From assembly GCA_963817075.1 (NCBI GenBank), contig CAWFMT010000009.1, forward strand, positions 558,001 to 622,000: a stretch of DNA of 64,000 nt, given 5' to 3'. The DNA comes from DASPKM01 sp963817075. Lineage in GTDB: Bacteria > Bacteroidota > Bacteroidia > Chitinophagales > Chitinophagaceae. This document shows, piece after piece, positions 51,744-61,307 of this stretch; position 1 is the stretch's first letter, and each line of letters starts with the position of its first letter. The position numbers and the translations under genes were made by a program. The notes under the pieces are model-generated. The model made no database searches, was not told the DNA's origin, and worked only from the letters and a program-made list of their open reading frames with translations.

Positions 51744-53672
51744 ATGCCATCCATTCGTTTCGCCTCCATATTATCCATCCTTCTTATTATCACAACCTGC
51801 TGCATTTCCCAGACAGCTGTCATTGATAGCCTTAAGGAAAAAGTTTCGCGTACAGACAAACTTCCGAAACTGAACGCGGTTTTTGCTCTTTTGGAACAAC
51901 GCATGTCTATGAAGACTGATTCGTTGTTTTCTTATGCAAACATTGCCAAAGACCTGTCAAGAAAGTTCGGGAGACCAATAGATACAGCCCATGCAGATTT
52001 TTACATTAGCGACTGTCTCGCGAAACGCGGCAGATTGGACACAGCCTTCGAGATTTGCGAAAAGCAAATGACCTGGCTGGTTGGGTTGAATGATAAGTCG
52101 GTCTATTACAAATTTGCTTCCCTAAGATCACAGATCCTCATCCGCACAAACAGGTATAAAGATGCAATGTCAGGATATTTCGATCTACTGAGCAAGGCTG
52201 AGCAGGGGAGGGATACCATGGTGCAGATCATCGCCAAGAACGGGATAGGTTGGGTGAATATGGAATTGGATCAAAACGAAGAAGCACTGAGATGGCTTTT
52301 CAGGTCATTGCTTACCTCACCAAATCCAGCCTTCATTGAGAAATTCAGTATTCCGTATTCTAATATTGCTGCGACATATAATACACTGGGGAAAAATGAC
52401 TCGGCAGAGCATTACGTAAAATTATCTGTGAAATATGCACGGAAAAGCAGTTCGTTGCAGCCACTTGCAAATGCATTGAATATCCAGGCTGATATTTACA
52501 TTGATACTGATAGGAAGCAGCTTGCGGGCAACCTTTTGAATGAAGCATTGCAAATCCGAAAGCTGATAGGCGATCCCTATTATGTTGTATCTGATATGAC
52601 TCAGCTCGCGATCTTTTATGCTCACAATAATGAGACAGAAAAAGGAATCGCAATCTGCAATGAAGGAATTGTGCTGGCTAAACAATACCATCTTGATTCC
52701 AAACTCCCCATTCTTTATGAAGCTTTGGCAGAGAACTATAAAGTGAGAAAGGATTATCAGGCATATGGGCAAACGTTAGAGCAGATCGTAGCACTGAAGG
52801 ATTCTACATATAACAGGAATTCTGCAGAATCTATCGCTGAACTGCAGACCAAGTATGACCTCCAGAAAAAGGAGAATATTATCATTCAACAAAAACTGAA
52901 TCTGGTCGAGAAGAATTATCTATTCTACGGGTCTCTATTTCTGCTTGCTGTTGGATTGGTATTTGCGCTTGTCTGGATTAGTAACTATCGAAAGAAGCAA
53001 AAACGAAAATTAAGTGCAATGCAGGAGGAAGAAAAGCGACTGGCAGTTGAAGCAGTAGTGAAGGCAGAAGAGAAAGAAAGAAAAAGGATTGCAGCAGATC
53101 TTCACGACAACCTGGGAGCCTATGCCGCATCCATCGTTTCTAATCTCGATAACCTTACTATTCAGGAGATTGACCAGCAGAATATCGTTGCGCTGAATGA
53201 ATTGCGCAATAATTCCAAATCCATGGTTTCTGAACTAAGTGATACCATCTGGGCCTTAAAAAAAGATGCACTTTCATTAACGGCATTGAGTGATAGATTA
53301 AAGACATTCATACTTAGGATCCAGGCAAGCTACCCGCAAATAAGAATGGAGGTCCTGGAAAATATTGAAGAGGATCATCTGCTTCAGCCTTCACAGGCAT
53401 TTCATCTATTTCAGATCGTAAAGGAAGGGATCATTAATGCCCTCAGGCACAGTCAGTGCAAGCAGGTAATCATAACCATAAACAGTATTGATGAGATATC
53501 AATCCTGATCGAGGACGATGGAAAGGGAATAGAGACACCAAAGACAATTACAGAGGGTGGAAATGGACTGATGAATATGCAGCTCAGGGCAAACGAATCG
53601 GGTTGGAAAATAGAATGGCAGAAGAAGGATCCCCGAGGTACAAGAGTGGTAGTGCAGCCTACTACAAATTGA
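51744..53672 (+). CDS. TPR-containing sensor histidine kinase (HisKA_3), second copy
   Basis: 642 aa from the ATG at 51744 (frame open from 51663 across the repeat). Signal-like N-terminus, TPRs over about 60-390, membrane helix near 405-425 (GSLFLLAVGLVFALVWI). Phospho-His in RKRIAADLHDNLGAYAASIV. ATPase: IVKEGIINALRHSQCK, IEDDGKGIE, and GGNGLMNMQLRANESG. Paralogue of 17905-19881 with the same order of domains. Pairs with the regulator at 53718. Confidence 0.93.
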   Translation: MPSIRFASILSILLIITTCCISQTAVIDSLKEKVSRTDKLPKLNAVFALLEQRMSMKTDSLFSYANIAKDLSRKFGRPIDTAHADFYISDCLAKRGRLDTAFEICEKQMTWLVGLNDKSVYYKFASLRSQILIRTNRYKDAMSGYFDLLSKAEQGRDTMVQIIAKNGIGWVNMELDQNEEALRWLFRSLLTSPNPAFIEKFSIPYSNIAATYNTLGKNDSAEHYVKLSVKYARKSSSLQPLANALNIQADIYIDTDRKQLAGNLLNEALQIRKLIGDPYYVVSDMTQLAIFYAHNNETEKGIAICNEGIVLAKQYHLDSKLPILYEALAENYKVRKDYQAYGQTLEQIVALKDSTYNRNSAESIAELQTKYDLQKKENIIIQQKLNLVEKNYLFYGSLFLLAVGLVFALVWISNYRKKQKRKLSAMQEEEKRLAVEAVVKAEEKERKRIAADLHDNLGAYAASIVSNLDNLTIQEIDQQNIVALNELRNNSKSMVSELSDTIWALKKDALSLTALSDRLKTFILRIQASYPQIRMEVLENIEEDHLLQPSQAFHLFQIVKEGIINALRHSQCKQVIITINSIDEISILIEDDGKGIETPKTITEGGNGLMNMQLRANESGWKIEWQKKDPRGTRVVVQPTTN

Positions 53673-53717
53673 TTATAGTAACTATTATCATTTGAAGGGA
53701 TATTTAATGCTTCCATT

Positions 53718-54395
53718 ATGAAATGTACAATCGCACTTGTCGAGGATAATTTGGTGAACAGAAATACCTTCCTGGGAAAGATCAACCAACTTCCAGATTT
53801 TCAGGTATTGTTTGCCGCTGAAAATGGCTATGGTTGCCTCGAAGAGTTGAAGGGACTTCCCTTTGCGAAACTACCGGAAGTGATCTTTATGGATATTGAA
53901 ATGCCTGGTATGGATGGCATTCAAACAATAGGCATTGCCAAGGCAATCTATCCGCAAATTCATTTCATTGTACTGACTGCATTTGATGAAGAGGATAAGA
54001 TATTTGACGCCATACGGGCAGGGGCTTCTGGGTATTTATTGAAGCATGAGCCTGCATCAGTTCTTCGCGATGCAGTTGAGAATGTTATTCAGCATAATGG
54101 AGCACCAATGAGTCCTGCAATTGCAAGGAAGGCCCTTCAAATGCTAAGTCATTCTGCAAAGCCCGGTCAAAATTCTTCGGAATCTCATCTCCCATCGGTT
54201 ATAACTGAACGTGAGAAAGAAGTTTTACAATACATGGTGAATGGATGGGATGCTAAGAGAATCTCTTCAGTTCTGGACATCAGCGTACTCACAGTACGCA
54301 AACACATTGCGAATATTTACGAGAAACTTCACGTGAACTCCAAAGCTGAGATCATGAGTATTGCTCATGAGAATAAATGGTTTTCTAAAGGATAA
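53718..54395 (+). CDS. LuxR/NarL-type response regulator, second copy
   Basis: 225 aa. Receiver: CTIALVEDNLVNRNTFLGKI, Asp in EVIFMDIEMPGMDGIQT, Lys in SGYLLKHEPAS. HTH: VITEREKEVLQYMVNGWDAKRISSVLDISVLTVRKHIANIYEKL. 45 bases after the kinase stop. Paralogue of 19942-20604. Confidence 0.94.
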   Translation: MKCTIALVEDNLVNRNTFLGKINQLPDFQVLFAAENGYGCLEELKGLPFAKLPEVIFMDIEMPGMDGIQTIGIAKAIYPQIHFIVLTAFDEEDKIFDAIRAGASGYLLKHEPASVLRDAVENVIQHNGAPMSPAIARKALQMLSHSAKPGQNSSESHLPSVITEREKEVLQYMVNGWDAKRISSVLDISVLTVRKHIANIYEKLHVNSKAEIMSIAHENKWFSKG

Positions 54396-54401
54396 ACTTA
54401 A

Positions 54402-54448
54402 CCTCTTGTTCCTAGCGTTCCCTCGCGTCCTGGCACCTTTGCGGTTAA
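54402..54448. repeat. Half palindromic element, family A
   Basis: CTTGTTCCTAGCGTTCCCTCGCGTCCTGGCACCTTTGCGGTTAAAC, a right arm only; it provides the stop codon of the GNAT pseudogene. Confidence 0.6.
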
Positions 54449-54934
54449 ACCAGATCTTTTATCATCCACATATTACACCCGAAATGCCCGGTTTCTCCCA
54501 TAGGACCATCCAGGTAAGTAAACCCGAACTTTTCATAAACCTTCAATGCAGTTTTCAATTCAGGCATCGTCTCAAGGTATACCTTTCTCATAGCCAGCTT
54601 CCTTTGCGTAGGCGAGGGCTTTGTTTATTAATCCCCTCCCCAGTCCAAGTCCTCTTGCTTCAGGGAGCAGGTACATCTTAACTAACTCGCAGACTCCTGA
54701 TGGCAGTCCTTTTGATGGATAAATACCCGCTCCACCCAGAATGCGGTTGTCCAACAGGGCTACATAATAGATACTGCCTTGGGTTTGAAATAGATTATAC
54801 AGATCGTCGGTAGTGGGGTCGTAGTAAACAGTGCCTGGCCTATTGGCTCCGAATTCGGCAAGGGTATTTCTGACAATCAATGCCAGATGAGGATTATCGG
54901 AGGGGATAATAGTCCGGATAATGCAATTCTTCAT
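54445..54934 (-). pseudogene. GNAT acetyltransferase with a frameshift near the C-terminus
   Basis: The first part (from MKNCIIRTIIPSDNP to AGYEKG, about 117 aa) has the acetyl-CoA loop MYLLPEARGLGLGRGLINKALAYAKEAG. The frame ends at 54572, but the next frame continues without interruption: VYLETMPELKTALKVYEKFG, then FTYLDGPMGETGHFGCNMWM and IKDLV to a stop at 54445. One extra base near 54582-54586 explains the break. The completed product would be a normal GNAT of about 160 aa. Real decay or sequence error. Confidence 0.8.
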
Positions 54935-54980
54935 GTTGCGAAAATAATTCACAACATCATCCTTAAAAAAATTCCTTCTG

Positions 54981-55064
54981 CTAACTGATTATGGCGAAGA
55001 GGGAGTAAATAACAATTAATCCAAGAACAATAGATACAAGGAAAGTACGGTCGGCCTTTTGCAT
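54981..55064 (-). CDS. Predicted 27-aa single-helix membrane protein
   Basis: Frame MQKADRTFLVSIVLGLIVIY SLFAIIS, stop TAG. Short charged start followed by a clean 18-residue hydrophobic helix. Too short to be judged by homology; no Shine-Dalgarno seen. The composition and compact frame favour a real small protein, but proof would need expression data. Confidence 0.4.
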   Translation of the reverse strand: MQKADRTFLVSIVLGLIVIYSLFAIIS

Positions 55065-55441
55065 AAAAAATGGTTGTTTTTATAGGTATAGAGAATTCAC
55101 TAACAAAGTATATAAACTATTAAACAATTGCAAGCTATAGTTTATTGTTTTCGACGATTAGCCAAGCGAGGATTTTTACGAAGCATTAACGAAACGAGTT
55201 TCGGGTTTAGGGATTAGGGTTTAGAGTTTAGGGTTATAATCGTTGGACATTGGGGCGCTGGCAGTTGACGGTTGACTGCTGACAGTTGAAACCCAATTAC
55301 AAATTCCCAATTCCTACTGATCAACCTTTCAACTAATCAACAATTCAACTATCCTCCCCAATTCCCAATTCCTATTACTAGTTCCATTTTCCCAATTTCC
55401 CAATCCTGAGCGAAGCGAAGAAACCAATTTCCAAAATTTCG
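55065..55441. other. Gene-free AT-rich stretch with short-period repeats
   Basis: 377 bp between the small ORF and the nagB end. Contains GGGTTTAGGGATTAGGGTTT and AATTCCCAATTCC-type repeats near 55200-55400. Nothing else found. Confidence 0.5.
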
Positions 55442-57349
55442 TTACCCTTTCCAACGGACGAAGGCTTCCATTGCTGCATATTGTGTGAGTCCGAGTCTTG
55501 CATATTGCTTTGCTGTTTCGGCATTGCGGTCTTCTGCCCGTTGCCAGAATTCCCTGTTATCGGTTCCCTGGAACGGAACCATATCTTTTTGGGATTGATG
55601 AATAAAGATGCCAAACCTTTTTTTAAGCACCTGGCCGGGGCTCATTGGAATTGCCATTTCAATTTCTTCCATTTTCCATTCCTGCCATGCACCTTTATAG
55701 AGCCAAACCCAACAATTTTTCACCCATTCTTCGCCTGATGCAGCTATGCGCCTCATTGATTCATATACAACGTCCAGGCACACTTTATGTGTCCCATGTG
55801 GATCCGCAAGATCCCCTGCGGCGTACACCTGGTGAGGCTTGATCTTATTTAATATTTCAATTGTGATCTGTACGTCTTCCTCACCCATTGGTTTCTTTTC
55901 AACCGCCCCTGTTTCATAAAATGGAAGATTCAGGAAATGGCAGTTTTCATCCTTAATACCAACATATCTGCAAGTTGCCCTTGCTTCGCATCTCCTAATT
56001 AAACCCTTGATGGCTCTTATCTCCGCGGTATCTACCTGGTTCGATTTCTTGTACTCCAGGAAATTCTTTGCATCAGCCAGGATCTTACTGGACTTTCGTG
56101 TATCGATCCCTGATATTTCCTCAAATCCAACTGCAAAATCCAGGAATCTCGTTACAAATTCATCGGTCACTGCTATATTACCCGAGGTCTGATATGCTAC
56201 ATGTACATCATGACCCTGATCGTGGAGACGTTGAAAAGTCCCACCCATGCTTATGATATCGTCATCAGGATGGGGTGAAAAAATCACTACTTTCTTGGGA
56301 TAAGGAGTCGATCTCTCGGGATGATTAGGAAGTACGGCGTTTGGTTTTCCCCCGGGCCAGCCAGTAATAGTATCCCTTACCAGATAATAGACTTCAAGAT
56401 TTATTTCATAGGCATCGCCTTTCTCAACAAGTAGGTCACTTAAGCCAAATTCATTGTAATCGTTATCGGTCAGTGATAGAATAGGCTTTCCAAGTTCCAG
56501 GGCCAGGTTGACAACAGCCCTCTTGGTCATGTCAGAAGACCATTCAATTTCTCCAGTTAACCAGGGTGATTTGATTCGTGTTAATTCCGAGGCAGCCTGT
56601 TCATCTAACAAGAACATACAGTCGGAATGTTGTTGCAGAAGACTTGCAGGGATTTGTTCTGTCACATTACCTTCTACAGATTTTTGCACTACCGGTGCCT
56701 TGTTTGGTCCCCAGGCCATGAGAAGAATCCTTTTTGCTTTCAAAATGGTGGAAATGCCCATTGTAATTGCAAGTCTTGGTACCTGGGAGATATGCTGGAA
56801 TTCGTATGAGTTGGCAATCCTGGTTGAATTCTCCAGGGGTACCAGTCTGGTTCTTGAGTGGATGCTGGATCCCGGTTCATTAAAACCAATATGTCCGTTA
56901 TTACCAATGCCCAGGATTTGCAGATCAATGCCGCCTTCTTTTTCAATCTGCTCTTCATATTCTGCACAATGCCTTTTGATCTCGTCCTTGGGTAATTCGC
57001 CGTTTGGAATATGACAATTGTCGGGGTTGATGTCGATGTGATTGAAAAGATTCACTCTCATGAAGCGATCATAGCTCTGCAGCGCGTCTTTATCAATTGG
57101 GTAGTATTCGTCAAGGTTAAATGTCACAACATTTTTGAAGCTCAGTCCTTCTTCGCGATGCATCCTCACTAATTCAGCATATAAAGTTTTTGGAGTTGAT
57201 CCTGTAGCTAGCCCAAGTACGCATTTCTCATTTTTTGCTTGCTTGGAACGGATAAGGTTTGCAACTTCTTCGGCTGCGAACTTTGACCCTTGTTTAAGAT
57301 CTGGAAAAATACTTACCGGGATTTTTTCAAATGAATCAACCATGCTCAT
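55442..57349 (-). CDS. nagB: Glucosamine-6-phosphate deaminase fused to PIG-L-like domain
   Basis: 635 aa. The N-terminal 270 residues are NagB: LGLATGSTPKTLYAELVR, VVTFNLDEYYPIDKDALQSYDRFM and LGIGNNGHIGFNEPGSS (with the catalytic Asp/His region). The C-terminal 300 residues are a PIG-L/LmbE-type de-N-acetylase domain (KKVVIFSPHPDDDIISMGGTF and DPHGTHKVC). This fusion is typical of Bacteroidota NagB proteins. It converts GlcN6P to Fru6P plus ammonia; the second domain may act on amino sugars. Next to a GH20 hexosaminidase. Confidence 0.95.
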   Translation of the reverse strand: MSMVDSFEKIPVSIFPDLKQGSKFAAEEVANLIRSKQAKNEKCVLGLATGSTPKTLYAELVRMHREEGLSFKNVVTFNLDEYYPIDKDALQSYDRFMRVNLFNHIDINPDNCHIPNGELPKDEIKRHCAEYEEQIEKEGGIDLQILGIGNNGHIGFNEPGSSIHSRTRLVPLENSTRIANSYEFQHISQVPRLAITMGISTILKAKRILLMAWGPNKAPVVQKSVEGNVTEQIPASLLQQHSDCMFLLDEQAASELTRIKSPWLTGEIEWSSDMTKRAVVNLALELGKPILSLTDNDYNEFGLSDLLVEKGDAYEINLEVYYLVRDTITGWPGGKPNAVLPNHPERSTPYPKKVVIFSPHPDDDIISMGGTFQRLHDQGHDVHVAYQTSGNIAVTDEFVTRFLDFAVGFEEISGIDTRKSSKILADAKNFLEYKKSNQVDTAEIRAIKGLIRRCEARATCRYVGIKDENCHFLNLPFYETGAVEKKPMGEEDVQITIEILNKIKPHQVYAAGDLADPHGTHKVCLDVVYESMRRIAASGEEWVKNCWVWLYKGAWQEWKMEEIEMAIPMSPGQVLKKRFGIFIHQSQKDMVPFQGTDNREFWQRAEDRNAETAKQYARLGLTQYAAMEAFVRWKG

Positions 57350-57447
57350 TATGGGCAGTTTAAGAGTGGTGCGAATTTAATCATCAATTCAAATAGATGG
57401 CCGATAATCTTGCAAGGGTAAGCAGCCCCCTAAGAATAAATTTCAAA

Positions 57448-59790
57448 TTAGTTTACCGAAATTTCATCGATCAGCATCAAGGCAGGATCACCGGCCCCTG
57501 TTCTTCCTTCAGGAATTTTTGCATAATTTCTCGCAACTACTTTTATATATCGTGTCTTGATGGCACCAAATGAAATTGTGATATTACCGGAAGTTCCACT
57601 CGCATCCTGTTCAAATTGCGTATTGCTTCCGAGAGAACTGAAGTTTTGACCATCATCAGAAATAAAGACTTCTACAATGGCAGGAGGATAAACCCGGCTT
57701 CCTCCAGTATTACAAGCATGAACCCCAACCTTCGATATCGATTCTTCTTTTTCAAAATCAATAATTGTTTCCATATCAGTTCCTCGCCAACCCAACCATT
57801 CAGGCGAGTTGATTCCCTTTTCAGACCTGGCTCCATTCACCAGTCCAAATGCTCCCCCATTTCCTGGATAATTATCCAATGGGGGACTGGCAAGCGTAAT
57901 TTTTTTGCCTGTAGCCTTATTGATCGAAAACTTTTGAGTCAATATAGAAGAGATTCTTTTGCCGTTAGAGAATATAGATGCTCTTATAAGTTTATCCCTA
58001 TTGATAAGCACAGGTGACTTATAGGTTTTGTCTGGTGTAGGATGAAGGGACTCATTCAAATTATTTTGTTCCTTATAAATGATGGTATTCTTTGGATCTC
58101 CAGATTCAAGTTTGTAAACAACTCCATTCCTGTTAGGTGCTGGAATGACGCTGGCCTTCACATCGTAATATGCCCGGCTGTAATTAGCCTTCCACAATTC
58201 ATAGCGCTTCATTTGCACTGGCAGTCTCTTTTCAAAATTCTTGAAATCTCTTTTATCCTTTGCTGTCCATAGGACCTCACTCATTGCACTCAATCTTGGG
58301 AAGATCATGTATTCAATCTTCTTTGAATTGTTCATGTATTCTGTCCATACGTTCGCCTGAGCTCCCAGAATGAAACTCGTTTTATCAGCCGCTAGTTCTT
58401 TCGGGAGCGGCTCATAGTTGTATGTTTCATCAACAGGCGTATATCCTCCGATAGTCACTGAATCTTCGTTCTTGGTTTGTGAATGATCCAGGTAAACAAA
58501 ATTTCCAGGGCTCATGATCACCTTGTGATTCTGGCGAGCGGCATCGATTCCTCCCTGTTCGCCTCTCCAACTCATAACAATGGCATTTGGGGCCAGGCCT
58601 CCTTCAAGAATCTCATCCCAACCAATTACTGTTTTTCCTCTGCTGTTGATGTATTTCTCCATCCGGGTGATGAAGTAACTCTGTAACTCATGTTCGTCTT
58701 TTAAATTATTTGCCTTGATCCTGGCCTGGCATCTCGGACAGCGCTTCCAATTATTTTTTGGACATTCGTCCCCTCCCACATGAAAATAATTACCGGGGAA
58801 CAAAGCAATTACTTCATCAACTACGTCCTGCAAAAAACCAAAGGTTGTATCGTTCCCTGCACAGAAAATATCATCATGTACACCCCAGGTTTCCTGAACA
58901 ACTTTCCCATTTGCATTTTTGCTTGCCTCTGAGATCATCCTATCAGCAATCCTGGTTTTTTCTTCCGGAAAACAACTTAGCCAGGGATAAGCTGCGATGG
59001 CAGCACTCCCGTGTCCCGGCAATTCAATCTCGGGTACTATGGTGATAAACCGTTTTGAAGCATATTCAACTACATCCTTTATCTGATCCTGTGTATAAAA
59101 TCCACCATATCGAATATTATCATTTCCTTTTCCAGGATAGCGTCCAATGATGGTCCCGTTTCTGAAGGCTCCAACTTTTGTAAGTAGCGGATATTTTTTG
59201 ATTTCGATCCGCCATCCCTGGTCCTCCGTCAAATGCCAATGGAAATAATTCATCTTGTGAAGCGCGATGAAGTCAATATATTTTTTGACGAAATCAACAG
59301 GCATGAAATGTCGACCAACATCCAGATGAAGACCTCTGTATGCAAATCTTGGTCGGTCTATGATTGAGGCACAAGGTATTTTTAGACTTGAGGATGGCTG
59401 AACTGGTAATAATTGAATCAGGGTTTGTATTCCGTGAAAGGTCCCATCATATGTATCACCTTCAATATGAATATAGCCCGGTTTTACCTGCATCTCATAT
59501 TTGCCATCCTCACCAGGTTGAATGAATCTCCTTGTTACTAATCTGATGAAATTGGTCTTTGCATCCTTTCCTTGCCGCAACTTGAAACCATAAAATTTTT
59601 GGAGATAGTCGTTCAGAAAATTCGCGCTATTGAGTTCCCCATCGTCACTTAATATCAAGACCGTAGATTTAGTCAATATGAAATTTCCCGTTTCCTTGCT
59701 GGCCTTTACTGGTCTCGGAATTATGTTCAACTCTTGTCCATGAATATGAAAAGAAATAAAGAGGAGCAAAAGGCTGCCAATTTTAAACAT
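57448..59790 (-). CDS. Beta-N-acetylhexosaminidase (GH20)
   Basis: 780 aa from the ATG at 59790 (frame open to 59877 across AT-rich DNA). Signal peptide MFKIGSLLLLFISFHIHGQE. N-terminal GH20b domain; catalytic domain (about 150-510) with GLHLDVGRHFMPVDFVKKYI, YFHWHLTEDQGWRIEI and the catalytic Asp-Glu pair in FHVGGDECPKNNW. The end (about 650-780) is an F5/8-type carbohydrate binding fold (VGVHACNTGGSRVYPPAIVEVFISDDG). Cleaves terminal GlcNAc/GalNAc; feeds NagB next door, 98 bp away. Confidence 0.95.
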   Translation of the reverse strand: MFKIGSLLLLFISFHIHGQELNIIPRPVKASKETGNFILTKSTVLILSDDGELNSANFLNDYLQKFYGFKLRQGKDAKTNFIRLVTRRFIQPGEDGKYEMQVKPGYIHIEGDTYDGTFHGIQTLIQLLPVQPSSSLKIPCASIIDRPRFAYRGLHLDVGRHFMPVDFVKKYIDFIALHKMNYFHWHLTEDQGWRIEIKKYPLLTKVGAFRNGTIIGRYPGKGNDNIRYGGFYTQDQIKDVVEYASKRFITIVPEIELPGHGSAAIAAYPWLSCFPEEKTRIADRMISEASKNANGKVVQETWGVHDDIFCAGNDTTFGFLQDVVDEVIALFPGNYFHVGGDECPKNNWKRCPRCQARIKANNLKDEHELQSYFITRMEKYINSRGKTVIGWDEILEGGLAPNAIVMSWRGEQGGIDAARQNHKVIMSPGNFVYLDHSQTKNEDSVTIGGYTPVDETYNYEPLPKELAADKTSFILGAQANVWTEYMNNSKKIEYMIFPRLSAMSEVLWTAKDKRDFKNFEKRLPVQMKRYELWKANYSRAYYDVKASVIPAPNRNGVVYKLESGDPKNTIIYKEQNNLNESLHPTPDKTYKSPVLINRDKLIRASIFSNGKRISSILTQKFSINKATGKKITLASPPLDNYPGNGGAFGLVNGARSEKGINSPEWLGWRGTDMETIIDFEKEESISKVGVHACNTGGSRVYPPAIVEVFISDDGQNFSSLGSNTQFEQDASGTSGNITISFGAIKTRYIKVVARNYAKIPEGRTGAGDPALMLIDEISVN

Positions 59791-60024
59791 CAGATGGGGA
59801 TTTAATGAAGCCGACAATTTATGATGTATTTCTGATTTGGAGATTTTGGGATTAAGAGATTCAGCCTGCATCTCCAAATCTCCACATCGGAAATAATAAA
59901 AAAACCGGCAGCACGAACTTTTCGCATTGCCGGTCGGTAAGATTTTGAGATTTCGAGATTTTGTGATTTAGCCTACATCTCTAAATCACAAAATGTCTAA
60001 ATCAGAAATAATATCGTGAAGCGT

Positions 60025-60405
60025 CTAAACCAGGTGTGCTGATTCGAAGCGCTGGAAATCCTCTCTTAATTCCTGATACAGTTTTCGGAATGTATCCATC
60101 CGGTCACATAGTTGTGCATGAACATCATGTTCGCTTCCATTCATACTCGAGTTAAAAATGAATTCCATCCGTCTTGTCGAATCTGGCAGGTCATGCCTTA
60201 GTTCGTCAATTACTTCTTTATGCCTGATGAAATTGTTTTGGAAATGTTCGATGTGAGGGAAAATGTCTCGATTGTGGTTGTGAGCTGCTAAACCTGCGAG
60301 TTCCTTTTCGAAGGACTTAATTTCTTCTTTGGTAGAAGACAACTCGCGTTTCCAGGTTTGCAACTCAACCTGGAACTGTTCGATGGAAGCGGTTGATAAC
60401 TCCAT
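60025..60405 (-). CDS. Small coiled-coil protein of unknown function
   Basis: 126 aa, highly helical and charged (LQTWKRELSSTKEEIKSFEKEL; LCDRMDTFRKLYQELREDFQRFESAHLV). No signal peptide or known domain. Similar small proteins are common in Chitinophagaceae (impression, not checked). Alone on its strand. Confidence 0.6.
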   Translation of the reverse strand: MELSTASIEQFQVELQTWKRELSSTKEEIKSFEKELAGLAAHNHNRDIFPHIEHFQNNFIRHKEVIDELRHDLPDSTRRMEFIFNSSMNGSEHDVHAQLCDRMDTFRKLYQELREDFQRFESAHLV

Positions 60406-60736
60406 AGCAGTAAAATTTAATGAACAATATGGTTTAAAAGATCTACTGTAATTTAAATAAAAAGGATTGCAAAACGAAGGAATGTTTCGGGGTTTTTAGC
60501 ACAGATTTTAAACAGGAGCCCAGAAGGTTTTCCCATTCCAGGGTAGCGAATCACTTCTATTCCAATTCACTCAGGGTTTTCACTTAGAAAGGATGAAGGA
60601 GGTCAAAACCGAAGAGGTGGGTAATTAATACCTCTGGAACAGAAGGAGCTTCGATATAAAAATTCGTGGAATTCGTGTGTCAGGAATTTTGGACGGTTGA
60701 TTTTTACCATTTAGCTTTCGGTTCTATCCATTCTAT
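60406..60736. other. Gene-free stretch
   Basis: 331 bp between divergent genes. I see TAGCTTTC near 60711 as a weak -7-like box for the next gene and no other structure. Confidence 0.4.
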
Positions 60737-61210
60737 ATGCATCCAAATGAAGCTTTAATCACCAGATTCTATGCTGCCTTTCAACAAAAGGATTATGTCG
60801 CTATGAATGACTGTTATAGCGAAGACCCAGTTTTCAACGACATGGCTTTTGGAATTCTTGAAGGTGAAGAGGTTAGCTCGATGTGGGAAATGCTTTGTAA
60901 GAATGCCCGAGACTTCTCCCTAAGCTTTGGGGATATAAAAATCCTGGATGAAGAATACGCAACCTGTAAATGGAATGCTACATATACATTCTCCAGGTCC
61001 GGGAGAAAGGTAATCAACAAGATAAAAGCTCATATGCGAATCCAGGATGGCAAAATAACTGAGCATACTGATGAATTTGATATCTGGAAATGGAGCAGGC
61101 AAGCTCTTGGATTACCGGGCCTTTTACTAGGATGGAGTGGGTATATGAAAAATAAGATCAGAGCCAATGCGAGGGGTCAGTTAATGAAGTTTATGGGGAG
61201 TAAGATTTAA
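60737..61210 (+). CDS. NTF2-like/SnoaL-type small protein
   Basis: 157 aa. MHPNEALITRFYAAFQQKDYVAMNDCYSEDPVFNDMAFGIL and MRIQDGKITEHTDEFDIWKWSRQALG match the SnoaL/NTF2-like fold (a cone-shaped small-molecule binding domain). Substrate unknown. Soluble. Family A repeat follows. Confidence 0.88.
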   Translation: MHPNEALITRFYAAFQQKDYVAMNDCYSEDPVFNDMAFGILEGEEVSSMWEMLCKNARDFSLSFGDIKILDEEYATCKWNATYTFSRSGRKVINKIKAHMRIQDGKITEHTDEFDIWKWSRQALGLPGLLLGWSGYMKNKIRANARGQLMKFMGSKI

Positions 61211-61277
61211 CCGCAAAGGCACAAGGACGCAAAGGTTCGCCAAGAGCAGTGCGCGCCTTTGCGTCCTGGCAGTTGAA
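61207..61277. repeat. Palindromic element, family A
   Basis: TTTAACCGCAAAGGCACAAGG... and GCGCCTTTGCGTCCTGGCAGTTGAAA. Overlaps the NTF2-like stop. Confidence 0.75.
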
Positions 61278-61307
61278 ATACTATCAACCTTCTAAAAAAA
61301 ATTACCA

